In this document: positions 17,866-26,909 of the stretch, in pieces
Layout: every line of letters starts with the position of its first letter
Position numbering within the stretch: position 1 is the stretch's first letter
The notes under the pieces: model-generated
Database searches by the model: none
What the model saw: the letters and a program-made list of their open reading frames with translations, nothing else
What the model was told of the DNA's origin: nothing
Assembly (NCBI RefSeq): GCF_910588715.1
Contig: NZ_CAJURG010000003.1
Location: forward strand, 1 to 64,000
Length of the DNA: 64,000 nt
Source of the DNA: an uncultured Clostridium sp.
GTDB taxonomy: Bacteria; Bacillota; Clostridia; Clostridiales; Clostridiaceae
Reading direction: 5' to 3'
Position numbers and translations under genes: made by a program

Positions 17866-20118
17866 TTACTCGTTAAATTCCTCTTCTACTTCAAAGCTTT
17901 TCGTAGCTTCCTTAGTTTCCTTTTTAGTTCCAAACTCTTTTTTAACTTCAGCAATTATTGAAGCTGTTTCCTCACTTGGCATTATTTCTTCTAAATCTTG
18001 TTCTCCACTTAATATGTCAAAGAATATTTCTCTATTATCAATATCAACCTTAGAACATTTAACTTTTACAGAATCACCTAATCTATAAATCTTTTTAGTT
18101 CTTTGACCTAAAAGCATTAAATGTTTTTCATCATATACATAATAATCATCATCTAAATCCGTTATATGAACTAACCCTTCTATAGTATTTGGAAGTTCAA
18201 CAAATATGCCAAATGATGTAACTGAAGAAATAATACCTTCAAACTCTTCCCCAATTCTATCCATCATGTACTCTGCTTTCTTTAAATCATCTACTTCTCT
18301 TTCTGCTTCTTCTGCAAGCCTTTCCATCTCTGATGATTGTTTAGCAGCTATATCAACTATTGGTGCAAGTTTAGTTGCTCTCTTATCATTAATTTTACCA
18401 TTTAAATATTCCTTTATTATTCTATGGATTTGTAAATCTGGATATCTTCTAATTGGTGATGTAAAATGACAATAATAAGTTGAAGCTAACCCAAAATGTG
18501 ATGAACATTCTGGTGTATATTTTGCTTTCATCATACTTCTTAATAAAAGTGTACTAACTACAGTTTCTTCTTTTTTGCCCTTTACTTTTTGTAATACTTC
18601 TTGAAGCATTCTTGGATGTATATCTTGAGACACCTTCATTGTATATCCTAAGTTATAAATAAAGTCTCTAAACTTTTCTAACTTTTCTTCATCCGGATTT
18701 TCATGAACTCTATATACAAAAGGTAAGTTAGTCCAGAACATATGCTCAGCAATAGTTTCATTACAAACAAGCATAAACTCTTCTATTATTCTATTTGCTA
18801 TTTCTCTTTCATATGGCTTTATATCAATTGGTTTACCATTTTCATTTAATATTATTTTTGATTCCTCAAAATCAAAGTCTATAGCTCCTCTTTTCATTCT
18901 CTTTTCTCTAAGAATTAAGCAAAGCTCTTCCATTATTTTAAAATCATCAACTAAGTAATCATATTTCTTAATAAGTTCTTCATCATTATCTTTTAATATT
19001 TTAGTTACATCTGTATAAGTCATTCTTTCAGATGTTCTAATAACAGTTTCAGCTATTTCATGGTCACAAACTTTTCCCTTATTATCAATAGTCATAAAGC
19101 AACTTAATGCTAATCTATCAACCTTTGGATTTAATGAGCATATACCGTTTGAAAGCTTCTTTGGAAGCATTGGTATAACTCTATCTATTAAATAAACTGA
19201 TGTTCCTCTTTTTAATGCTTCCTTATCTAATGGATTCTTTTCTCTTACATAATGTGTAACATCTGCAATATGAACTCCTAATCTATATTTATCATTATCC
19301 AATCTTTCTATAGAAACAGCATCATCAAGATCCTTGGCATCTTCTCCATCTATAGTAACCATTCTAAGATTTCTAATATCTTTTCTTCTCTTTATTTCCT
19401 TTTCTTCTATTTCTTCAGAAATACCATCTGCAAAAGCTAAAACCTTTGGTGGAAATTCCTCTGGAAGACCATGCTTTTTAATTATAGTTAAAATGTCTAG
19501 TCCCTTTTCTCCTTTTTTACCTAAAACTTCTTTAACTATTCCTTCTGGACTTCTTCTTTTTTCTGGCCACTTAGTTACTTCTACAATAACTACATCACCA
19601 TGTTTTGCTCCATTTTTATCTCTTTTTGAAACAAATATATCTTGATTTAATCTAGTATCTTCTGGAACCACAAATCCAAAGTTTCTACTATCTTCATATA
19701 TCCCAATTATTCTATTATTTGCTCTTTCTAGTACTTCTACAACTTCACCTTCTCTTTTTTTACCATTAATATCATCCCTAGTAATTTGTACAAGTACTCT
19801 ATCATTATTCATTGCACCATTAATAAATGAACTTGGAATAAATACGTCTCTTTCCCCTTCATCTTCTGGTATTAAGAATCCAAATCCCTTTTTATGTGCT
19901 TGAAGTTTCCCCTTTATTAATCCTAATCTTTCAGGAACTGCATATTTATCTTTTTTAGTTCTTACTATTGAACCTTCTAATTCCATTACCTTTAAAGCTC
20001 TTTTAAAAGCCTTATACTCATCTGGATTAATATCAAAAGCTATAACAAGCTCTTGAATATCCATAGGTCTATATGCTTCTTCTTTCATAAAGCTAAGTAA
20101 TGTTTCTTTTATTCCCAT
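17866..20118 (-). CDS. rnr: Ribonuclease R
   Basis: A 750-residue 3'-5' exoribonuclease. In order: N-terminal winged helix, two cold-shock RNA-binding domains (KGFGFLIPEDEGERDVFIP and NFGFVVPED), the RNB catalytic domain with DAKDLDDAVSIE and the LGVHIADVTHYV motif, then an S1 domain near 620-700 (FEGIISSVTSFGIFVELP) and an acidic tail. It degrades structured RNA and works with trans-translation in removing faulty mRNAs. An ATG at 20118 follows ACGGAGG; the frame stays open 13 codons upstream but the ribosome binding site decides the start. Likely one transcript with smpB. Confidence 0.96.
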   Translation of the reverse strand: MGIKETLLSFMKEEAYRPMDIQELVIAFDINPDEYKAFKRALKVMELEGSIVRTKKDKYAVPERLGLIKGKLQAHKKGFGFLIPEDEGERDVFIPSSFINGAMNNDRVLVQITRDDINGKKREGEVVEVLERANNRIIGIYEDSRNFGFVVPEDTRLNQDIFVSKRDKNGAKHGDVVIVEVTKWPEKRRSPEGIVKEVLGKKGEKGLDILTIIKKHGLPEEFPPKVLAFADGISEEIEEKEIKRRKDIRNLRMVTIDGEDAKDLDDAVSIERLDNDKYRLGVHIADVTHYVREKNPLDKEALKRGTSVYLIDRVIPMLPKKLSNGICSLNPKVDRLALSCFMTIDNKGKVCDHEIAETVIRTSERMTYTDVTKILKDNDEELIKKYDYLVDDFKIMEELCLILREKRMKRGAIDFDFEESKIILNENGKPIDIKPYEREIANRIIEEFMLVCNETIAEHMFWTNLPFVYRVHENPDEEKLEKFRDFIYNLGYTMKVSQDIHPRMLQEVLQKVKGKKEETVVSTLLLRSMMKAKYTPECSSHFGLASTYYCHFTSPIRRYPDLQIHRIIKEYLNGKINDKRATKLAPIVDIAAKQSSEMERLAEEAEREVDDLKKAEYMMDRIGEEFEGIISSVTSFGIFVELPNTIEGLVHITDLDDDYYVYDEKHLMLLGQRTKKIYRLGDSVKVKCSKVDIDNREIFFDILSGEQDLEEIMPSEETASIIAEVKKEFGTKKETKEATKSFEVEEEFNE

Positions 20119-20343
20119 GTAATTTCCTCCGTTTAAATTATATTTAACCTCATCCAATATTTTCTTATACGCACTATTTATTATAGTACCACACGCACGC
20201 TTTTTTATTCAATACACAGTGCTTATAATATCTTTATTATAATTTATTCACCAAACTCCTATTTCAATTCCTAATAAATATAATAAAATACAATTATATT
20301 ATTTCCATCTTTTTTATAGCTAAAAACAATTATTAAAAATCCA

Positions 20344-20378
20344 TAAAAAAATAGATCACTTTATGGTAGTGATCTAAA
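20344..20378 (-). terminator. secG terminator
   Basis: Stem AGATCACT/AGTGATCT followed on the minus strand by ATTTTTTT, directly after secG. It separates secG from rnr. Confidence 0.85.
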
Positions 20379-20384
20379 TTCTAC

Positions 20385-20615
20385 TTAAATTATATTTAAA
20401 ACTACTGTATTTACAGCAAATAAAAACATTGAAATTATAGTAACTTTAACTAACATTGCTTCTCTAGTTTTTGATTTATTCTTAGTGAAGAATGTTTCGC
20501 TCTTACTACCTTGAATTAATCCACTTAATGCATCAGCTTTACTTTTTTGCATTAATATTGAAACAACAACTATTAATCCTAAAACCGCTTCTAACACAAA
20601 TAAAAAAGTTTTCAC
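20385..20615 (-). CDS. secG: Preprotein translocase subunit SecG
   Basis: A 76-residue membrane protein with two hydrophobic spans (about residues 3-22 and 52-74) flanking the conserved cytosolic loop, with the LMQKSKADALSGLIQGS stretch. It is part of the SecYEG channel. GTG at 20615 was chosen because GGGAGG lies 7 nt upstream; an ATG five codons earlier overlaps that ribosome binding site. The secG-rnr-smpB-ssrA order is common in Firmicutes; here the block between smpB and ssrA has been expanded by sucrose genes. Confidence 0.93.
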   Translation of the reverse strand: MKTFLFVLEAVLGLIVVVSILMQKSKADALSGLIQGSKSETFFTKNKSKTREAMLVKVTIISMFLFAVNTVVLNII

Positions 20616-20730
20616 GGTTACACCTCCCATATTGTACTTTCGTGCATTTTAACTTAAATTTATCATAACATAATACAAATTATATATCAAGGTTATTTAC
20701 AAATAACTCCATTATTAAACATAATTACTT

Positions 20731-21804
20731 TTATATTATTATCCTTTTATCATTACTATATTTTCTTATAGAGTTTTCATCTTCTTTTTTCCTTGATATT
20801 TTAATTAAAAATACAATTAATCCACTTATTATTACAAATAAATAAAAGCTAATTCCTCTACTTAATAACATTGCAGAACTTAAACTAGTTGAAGGAAATA
20901 ACGTTTTAAATAAAGTTAAAAAACTGCTTTCACTACTGCCTACAGCACCTGGAAGTGGTATAGCTGATACTGCAATAAATAAAATTGATTGAATAGAAAA
21001 AATAGTAAAAAATGAAAAACTAGATAAATTAAATGCCTTATATACACAAAATGTTATGCTATACATAAATGATAATTGAGCAAACGTTGTTAACACTACC
21101 TTAATTACAGTTTTTTTATTATTGCTTATAAATATTGCACCATCTTGATATTGTTTAACTTCCTTTTCCACTATTTGTTTTATTTTATTTTCATCTATAA
21201 ACTTTATTTTGCTGACTATTTTTAAAAATAATCCTATTACCTTATTTATAAACGATTTTGAAAATATAGCTACTAATATAAAACAAAATATAATACAGTT
21301 TGATGCTATTCCTATAAATATCAAAGCTTTAATTGCAGTGTTTAAATTTACAATAAAATCATAATTTAACATAAAAGATATAATTGCAATAGTTATTGTA
21401 GCAAATTGAAAACTAGCAAGTTCTATAAGTAGTATTAGTGATGAGTGTGAAAACTTAATACCATCTTTTTTCATATAATAAACTTGCATTGGTTGCCCAC
21501 CTGAAGCTGATGGTGTTATTGAGCTAAAGAAAAAACCTACAAAGGAATACTTTAATCCCCTAAATATACTTATATTATAAGAAAATAATTTTAGCATACG
21601 TCTAATATTTATTCCTTCACAGCATATAAATAAAAACATACATAATATTCCTAAAAATACGTAAATAATATTAACACTTCTTAATGATTCTAGTATATTG
21701 CTTATGCTGTTATCTTTAAATAAAATAAAAAACGTAATTGCAATTAAAGCTATAAATAATATACTATTTTTAAATATACTTTTTGAAGTCATTGCCTTAC
21801 TCAT
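20731..21804 (-). CDS. Flippase-like membrane protein (LPG synthase TM-domain family)
   Basis: A 357-residue polytopic membrane protein with about eight spans. It matches the lysylphosphatidylglycerol synthetase transmembrane / UPF0104 family: FFFSSITPSASGGQPMQVYY motif near residues 92-111 and the AISAIPLPGAVGSSESSF region near 285. It lacks the cytosolic aminoacyl-transferase domain of MprF, so it is the flippase-like part only. It is the last gene of a three-gene operon: its start overlaps the NodB deacetylase gene by 8 nt. It may move a glycolipid made by the upstream enzymes across the membrane; this is inferred from context. Confidence 0.8.
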   Translation of the reverse strand: MSKAMTSKSIFKNSILFIALIAITFFILFKDNSISNILESLRSVNIIYVFLGILCMFLFICCEGINIRRMLKLFSYNISIFRGLKYSFVGFFFSSITPSASGGQPMQVYYMKKDGIKFSHSSLILLIELASFQFATITIAIISFMLNYDFIVNLNTAIKALIFIGIASNCIIFCFILVAIFSKSFINKVIGLFLKIVSKIKFIDENKIKQIVEKEVKQYQDGAIFISNNKKTVIKVVLTTFAQLSFMYSITFCVYKAFNLSSFSFFTIFSIQSILFIAVSAIPLPGAVGSSESSFLTLFKTLFPSTSLSSAMLLSRGISFYLFVIISGLIVFLIKISRKKEDENSIRKYSNDKRIII

Positions 21805-22480
21805 AAAGTTCTCCTACCTTTAAAAATTTATATCCTTCTTCAATCCATACAGGTATTGTTTTTTCTAAAGCTTCTATAGTTCTTTTAGGTGCTTCATTTT
21901 TACCTCTTCCATCATGAAGACAAATAATACTTTTATTTTTTGATTGTGATAATAACCTTCTTGAAATTTCATCAGATGTAATATCTGCCTTCCAGTCCCC
22001 TATAATTACATCCCAAAGCACTAAATTTAAGTTGAATTTTTTTAAATTTCTAATTGTTAATAAATTCAAATGCCCCCATGGTGGTCTAAATGACTTTATA
22101 TTAACATTTATTTTATCCATTATTTTTAAACTTTCTTCAAATTCTTTATTTGTATATAAAGGTCCATTTAAAAGAGCATTTTTATGTTCTAAAGAATGAA
22201 GCCCTATAGTATGCCCCTCTTCTTCCATTCTCTTTATAAGTTCATAGTTTTCTTCTGCAAATTTAGCAACAACAAAAAATGTTGCCTTTATGTTATACTT
22301 TTTAAGCAAATCTAATAATTCACCCGTATATTTTTTATCTGGTCCATCATCAAAAGTTAATGATAAAAACTTTTTTTCATCTATATTGTTAACAATTGGC
22401 GTTCCTTTAAATTTATAATAAAAAGTTGGAATAATGCTATATGATAATATTAATATTCCCAATATACCTATGACTATCAT
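21797..22480 (-). CDS. NodB-type polysaccharide deacetylase
   Basis: A 227-residue protein with one N-terminal membrane segment and a NodB carbohydrate-esterase-4 domain. Motif 1 SLTFDDGPD (about 45-53) holds catalytic Asp and metal-binding Asp, motif 2 is HSLEH (His...His metal ligands), motif 3 FRPPWG, and the late CLHDG motif supplies the general acid His. All key residues are present, so it is probably active. It removes N-acetyl groups from an amino-sugar. It lies between a GT28-type glycosyltransferase (3 nt gap) and a flippase-like protein (8 nt overlap), which points to an amino-sugar lipid rather than peptidoglycan as substrate, though the latter is not excluded. Confidence 0.88.
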   Translation of the reverse strand: MIVIGILGILILSYSIIPTFYYKFKGTPIVNNIDEKKFLSLTFDDGPDKKYTGELLDLLKKYNIKATFFVVAKFAEENYELIKRMEEEGHTIGLHSLEHKNALLNGPLYTNKEFEESLKIMDKINVNIKSFRPPWGHLNLLTIRNLKKFNLNLVLWDVIIGDWKADITSDEISRRLLSQSKNKSIICLHDGRGKNEAPKRTIEALEKTIPVWIEEGYKFLKVGELYE

Positions 22481-22483
22481 TAC

Positions 22484-23557
22484 TTATGCCCCCTTATTAA
22501 AATGATTTATAACACTAAATATCTCTTCTTGATTTATATTTTCCTTAACCTTTTTCATATTTATTTTCATATCTAAAATAGCTTTATCATCATTTATAAG
22601 CGCTAAAATATCTTCTGCTATATCAATCTTTTCATCCCAAATTACTTTTCCAATTTTCTTATCTTCTATAAATTTAGCATTTTTAACTTCTTGAAATAAA
22701 AATGGATTTACTACATAAATGGGAGTTTCGCTATAAATTGATTCAAACAAAGTTATTCCTCCCGATTTAGATATTATTAAATCCGCTTTTTTCATATAAT
22801 CATTTATCTTATCTGTATATCCTAAAACATTAATATTTTTATATTTACTTTTTAAATCATCAAACATCTTTTTATTATTTCCTGTTATAACTGTTGTTTT
22901 TATTTCCTTTTCATTATTTAATCTTTCAAATAAATTTTCACTAAAAGAAATTAATCCTAATCCACCACCCATTATTAAAATTTCTTTTAATTTATTATTA
23001 TTAAACTCTATAATATTATTTTTAAACCTTTGCTTAACAGGAATTCCACTAACAATTATTTTATTTTTATCAATACCTTTATCAACCAAACTTTCCTTTA
23101 TGCTTATATCTCCTACAAAATAAAAATCTGTATTTTTGTGAATCCATTCATTATGACTAGAAATATCAGTTATGAATGTAAATAAAGGAATATTTAATTT
23201 ATTTATTGATTTATATTTAGAAATATATTGAGAACTTATTGGCAATGTTGAAATGACTATGTCTGGATTAAACTCAAAAAATAACTTATCTAATCCCTTT
23301 ATAAAAAAACTATTAAAGGTTTTTATATTAATATCTTCATTATTCATACTTATAAAATTATATAAGTTTGACCATTTAGTTACTAAAGTATTAAAGCTCT
23401 TATAAATAACCTTACTTGCTGATGGCATTAAATAATCTATTATATCAACAATTTTAACTTCTATTTTTGAATCCTTATTGTTTATTTCTTCTTTTATTGC
23501 TTCGGATACTGAATAATGCCCCATTCCAAATTTTCCCGTTAAAATTAACACTTTCAT
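22484..23557 (-). CDS. GT28-type glycosyltransferase (MGDG synthase / UgtP family)
   Basis: A 357-residue glycosyltransferase of the MGDG-synthase/UgtP fold. The N-terminal lobe begins with LTGKFGMGHYSVSEAI (glycine loop and lipid-acceptor region). The C-terminal lobe has GGGLGLIS and the nucleotide-sugar site SKSGGITLFES. It probably transfers a sugar to diacylglycerol at the inner membrane face. As first gene of an operon with a deacetylase and a flippase-like protein, an N-acetylated sugar donor such as UDP-GlcNAc is plausible; MurG-like use of UDP-GlcNAc occurs in the same superfamily. The donor is not readable from sequence. Confidence 0.85.
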   Translation of the reverse strand: MKVLILTGKFGMGHYSVSEAIKEEINNKDSKIEVKIVDIIDYLMPSASKVIYKSFNTLVTKWSNLYNFISMNNEDINIKTFNSFFIKGLDKLFFEFNPDIVISTLPISSQYISKYKSINKLNIPLFTFITDISSHNEWIHKNTDFYFVGDISIKESLVDKGIDKNKIIVSGIPVKQRFKNNIIEFNNNKLKEILIMGGGLGLISFSENLFERLNNEKEIKTTVITGNNKKMFDDLKSKYKNINVLGYTDKINDYMKKADLIISKSGGITLFESIYSETPIYVVNPFLFQEVKNAKFIEDKKIGKVIWDEKIDIAEDILALINDDKAILDMKINMKKVKENINQEEIFSVINHFNKGA

Positions 23558-23589
23558 AATATTTCCCCCAATATTTGCTTTCTATATTT

Positions 23590-23641
23590 TTATTTTAGCA
23601 AGTAAATATTAAGATTTAATTTAAATAAATATTAAGATTTA
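23590..23641 (-). promoter_or_regulatory. Promoter region with 16-bp direct repeats before the glycolipid operon
   Basis: The 16-mer TAAATATTAAGATTTA occurs exactly twice, at 23603-23618 and 23626-23641, a 23-bp period (about two helical turns). A -10-like TAAAAT (minus strand) lies near 23595, so the repeats overlap the expected -35 position. Tandem half-sites there are typical of a response-regulator activator such as PhoP/OmpR types; the binder is unknown. The rest of the gap up to 23798 shows nothing. Confidence 0.45.
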
Positions 23642-23798
23642 CTTACATAAATTTCTTAACTTATTAATTTTTTATTAATATTTAACCTAATTTTATGCTA
23701 ATACCCCCTTTAGCCTAAAACTTACAATTTAATTTTAACTAATAAATATTATACATTATATCGATTTATATTTAATTTAAATTACATTTTTGTAATAA

Positions 23799-23840
23799 AA
23801 AAGAACCTATATCATAATTATCTTGATATAGATTCTTTTT
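23799..23840 (-). terminator. Terminator of the sucrose PTS gene
   Basis: Stem AAGAATCTATATCA with TGATATAGGTTCTT (minus-strand sense), one G-T pair, followed by TTTTTTATT. It closes the scrB-scrA unit. Confidence 0.85.
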
Positions 23841-23859
23841 ATCTATTTAATAATAAATA

Positions 23860-25296
23860 TTAAACCTTTTTAGCAAAAAATTTAGCAAGTATAGCTGTAG
23901 CTACAAAAGAGCTAACAAAAGCTATTGCCATAGATATCATATATTGAAGCATTGATTCAGGTCTTATTACTATAACTCCTGGTAATCCAGCCGGTCCTGG
24001 TGATAATGATAATACATTCATTAATGTTGTATATGCAGAACCAATAGCTGAACCTATTAATGCACCTATAAATGGATATAATAATTTTAAATTAACTCCA
24101 AAAATAGCTGGTTCTGTAATTCCTAATAATGCTGATACACCTGCTGCTGATGCTGTACTTTTCATTTTAGCATTTTTCTTTACAATAAAAAACACTGCTA
24201 AAGCTGCTGCCCCCTGTGCGACATTAGATGCTGCAACTACTGCAAAAGTTGGAGACCCTCCTAATGTTCCTATATTAGCTAATATTTGTGTTTCAGCAGT
24301 TACTAAACTATGATGCATTCCTGTAATAACTAACAATGGATAAACTATTCCATAAATTGCTCCACCAACAAATCCTAAATCAAAGAATAAGTACATTACA
24401 CCTGCTGTCATCCAATCTCCTACTGTTCTCATTATAGGACCAACTATTGTAAAAGTTAAAAGTGCAGTTAATAATACAGTTAAAAGTGGCGTTACTATAT
24501 TATCTATCATTGGATGGACTACTTTACGTAATCTTTTTTCTATATTTGATAAAATAAATGATGATGCTATTATTGGAAGTACTGTTCCTTGATATCCAAC
24601 CTTAGCTATTTCAAATCCAAAAATATTCCAATAAGGCACTGCCCCATCCAACACTGCTTGTCCATAATCATATCCGTTTAATAAGTCCGGATGAATCATT
24701 ATTGCTCCTATAACAGCTCCTAAAACTGGAGTTCCGCCAAATATCTTAGTTGCTGAAAAGCCAATTAAAACTGGTAAAAATACAAATGCTGCATTAGAAA
24801 ATGTATTTACCATCTCAGCCAAACCTGTTATTTGTGGATAAGCTTCTATTAATGATTCACCCTTTATAAATAACCCTTGAGCTGTAAGCACATTATTAAG
24901 TCCCATTAATAAACCAGCTGCTACAAGTGCAGGAAGTATTGGAACAAAAACATCTGCAAGAGCCTTTAAAAATCTTTGAAATATATTAGTTTTTTTTACT
25001 GATGCTTGTTTTAATTCTTCCTTACTAGCCTCTGCTACCCCAGAGAATTCAATAAAATGTTTACATACTTCGTCTACTATTCCAGTTCCTAATATTATTT
25101 GAAACTGCCCTCCATTATTAAAGCTTCCCTTAACTAATTCTACTTCTTCGATACCCTTTACATCCACTAGTTTATCATCTGCTAAAACAACTCTTAACCT
25201 TGTAGCACAATGTGCAACACTAATTATATTTTCTTTTCCCCCTAAACACTTTAGTATATCTTTTGCTACTTCATCATAAACCTTTTTATTAGACAT
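23860..25296 (-). CDS. scrA: PTS sucrose-type EIIBC permease
   Basis: A 478-residue PTS permease of the sucrose/beta-glucoside family. The EIIB domain (residues 1-85) has the phosphorylated Cys30 in AHCATRLR. The EIIC domain follows after a linker (about 105-475), with about ten membrane spans and the GITEPAIFGVNLK motif. No EIIA domain is fused, as usual for ScrA, so a glucose-type EIIA must act in trans. It imports sucrose as sucrose-6-phosphate. It lies 96 nt downstream of the second GH32 gene; a long hairpin between them may adjust its expression. Sucrose is preferred over trehalose because the neighbour is a GH32 hydrolase. Confidence 0.92.
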   Translation of the reverse strand: MSNKKVYDEVAKDILKCLGGKENIISVAHCATRLRVVLADDKLVDVKGIEEVELVKGSFNNGGQFQIILGTGIVDEVCKHFIEFSGVAEASKEELKQASVKKTNIFQRFLKALADVFVPILPALVAAGLLMGLNNVLTAQGLFIKGESLIEAYPQITGLAEMVNTFSNAAFVFLPVLIGFSATKIFGGTPVLGAVIGAIMIHPDLLNGYDYGQAVLDGAVPYWNIFGFEIAKVGYQGTVLPIIASSFILSNIEKRLRKVVHPMIDNIVTPLLTVLLTALLTFTIVGPIMRTVGDWMTAGVMYLFFDLGFVGGAIYGIVYPLLVITGMHHSLVTAETQILANIGTLGGSPTFAVVAASNVAQGAAALAVFFIVKKNAKMKSTASAAGVSALLGITEPAIFGVNLKLLYPFIGALIGSAIGSAYTTLMNVLSLSPGPAGLPGVIVIRPESMLQYMISMAIAFVSSFVATAILAKFFAKKV

Positions 25297-25334
25297 TCCT
25301 CTTCCTCCAATCTACTATTTATTTTTATAAATTA

Positions 25335-25377
25335 AGAATCTATTATTTTAAAATATAATTCTAAAATAATAGATTCT
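25335..25377 (-). repeat. Intercistronic hairpin between scrB and scrA
   Basis: A 15-16-bp perfect inverted repeat (AGAATCTATTATTTT arms) sits in the 96-nt gap. On the minus strand it is not followed by a clean T-run, so it looks more like an mRNA-stabilising or partial-termination element than a full terminator. Confidence 0.6.
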
Positions 25378-25392
25378 AGTAACACTTATATT

Positions 25393-26727
25393 TTATAACT
25401 TAAACATTTCTATATTATTTACATTAATTGCTTCTATATTAGATTTTAGGTTATAAACAATATTTGAAATTACATACTTTCCATCATTAATAAATATTTC
25501 AATAATTCCATTGTCAATATAGATATTTAATTCATATTTTCCATTTAGCTTAGAAGAATTAAATACTCTTCCTATTCCTTTAATTTCAGGAAATACTTCG
25601 CTTCTGTCTGCTACTATCTTATCTTTGTTTACTGATATCTTATATCCTCCTATATTTAAAACACTTTCTTCATTTAAAGTTACTTTTAACTTATAAGTTT
25701 CCTCAACATTAAATTCAGATAATTTAACTTTCTTGTCAAACAAACTATCTATATATTCTGGAACTGTAAAGTATACCTCATTATTTTTTACATTTATTAC
25801 TCTAGGGATACTCATCATTCCTATCCAATTTTCATTTTCACAAACAATTGGCATTCTCATCCAGCCAATTAAAATTCTATTGCCAAACTCATCTATAGTA
25901 GTTTGAGGCGCATATAAATCAAGCCCTTCATCTAAAAACTTATGATTGTTTATAAGACTCATTTCACAAGTATCTTCATCAAAATTTACCATAGAATATA
26001 CAGCGTTATTTCCATAATTGATACCATCATTAATTGTATTTTCTGGAGAAACTACTAAAATATAATTTCCATCTACATTAAATAAGTCTGGGCACTCCCA
26101 CATATCCCCTATGGAATCATCATAAAATCTATTTTTATAACTCCATTGTTCTCCATCTTTACTTGTATAAAATAAAACTTCTCCAGTAAACTTGTCATTG
26201 TCTTTCTTCTTAAACTTACTTCCAAGTATCATTGAATAGCATTCCTTATGTTTCCAAACCTTTGGATCTCTCGTATGTGTTCTATGACCTAAACTTTCAT
26301 CCATTATTGCTGGAATTATAATTTTTTTATCATCATAATTATTAAATGTATATCCATCTCTAGATACTATTTTCGCTTGTGATGCTTCAAATGATTCATT
26401 ATCATATGGAGAATGAATATTTCCGTCTTTAAATCTATCATATTTTATTGCTGTATAATATAAATGTAATTCCTCATCCTTAACAATAGCTGTTCCTGAA
26501 AAACATCCATTTTGATCATATTCTTTAGTTGGATATAGTGCTATTTTGTGATGATTCCAATTTACTAAATCTTTACTTGTAGCATGTCCCCAATGCATAG
26601 TTCCCCATTTACATTCAAAAGGAAAATGTTGATAAAATAAATGATATTCTCCATTATAATAAATAAATCCATTGGGATCATTTATCCAATTACTCGGAGC
26701 TGTTAAATGTATTCTTGGTCTTGCCAT
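25393..26727 (-). CDS. scrB: Sucrose-6-phosphate hydrolase (GH32), second copy
   Basis: A 444-residue GH32 enzyme. It has WINDPNGFIYYNG with the nucleophile Asp near residue 16, RDPKVW, and WECPDLF with the acid/base Glu. A beta-sandwich C-terminus is present, ending in an EIFINDG strand. It is clearly distinct from the 475-residue copy at 12329-13756, so the two are not a recent duplication. It is the first gene of a scrB-scrA unit under a LacI-type operator, divergent from its regulator. It hydrolyses sucrose-6-phosphate delivered by the EIIBC protein. The start follows AAGGAG and matches the early WINDPNG position. Confidence 0.92.
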   Translation of the reverse strand: MARPRIHLTAPSNWINDPNGFIYYNGEYHLFYQHFPFECKWGTMHWGHATSKDLVNWNHHKIALYPTKEYDQNGCFSGTAIVKDEELHLYYTAIKYDRFKDGNIHSPYDNESFEASQAKIVSRDGYTFNNYDDKKIIIPAIMDESLGHRTHTRDPKVWKHKECYSMILGSKFKKKDNDKFTGEVLFYTSKDGEQWSYKNRFYDDSIGDMWECPDLFNVDGNYILVVSPENTINDGINYGNNAVYSMVNFDEDTCEMSLINNHKFLDEGLDLYAPQTTIDEFGNRILIGWMRMPIVCENENWIGMMSIPRVINVKNNEVYFTVPEYIDSLFDKKVKLSEFNVEETYKLKVTLNEESVLNIGGYKISVNKDKIVADRSEVFPEIKGIGRVFNSSKLNGKYELNIYIDNGIIEIFINDGKYVISNIVYNLKSNIEAINVNNIEMFKL

Positions 26728-26755
26728 TTTAATAATCTCCTTATATAAAATTTGT

Positions 26756-26816
26756 TAACCGGTAATGTTACCGGTTACTTTAAATTTATGATAACATTTT
26801 CTTATAATCAAGTCAA
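26756..26816 (-). promoter_or_regulatory. scrB-scrA promoter with LacI-type operator
   Basis: -35 TTGACT (26811-26816), 17-nt spacer, -10 TATCAT (26788-26793). A 22-bp near-perfect palindrome at 26756-26777 (10-bp arms TAACCGGTAA and TTACCGGTTA around TG) covers the region just downstream of the start point. Binding there would block transcription. The divergent LacI regulator is the natural ligand. Confidence 0.85.
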
Positions 26817-26836
26817 TAATTTAAAAAACTATATTT

Positions 26837-26865
26837 TTGATGTTTTTTTATATCTTTGTTATAAT
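26837..26865 (+). promoter_or_regulatory. Promoter of the divergent LacI regulator
   Basis: -35 TTGATG (26837-26842), 17-nt spacer, -10 TATAAT (26860-26865). It faces away from the scrB promoter. The operator at 26756 lies about 80 bp upstream of this start point. Confidence 0.75.
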
Positions 26866-26909
26866 ACTACAATAACAAATTATTTTATAATAATTTTGAT
26901 GAGGTGCCT

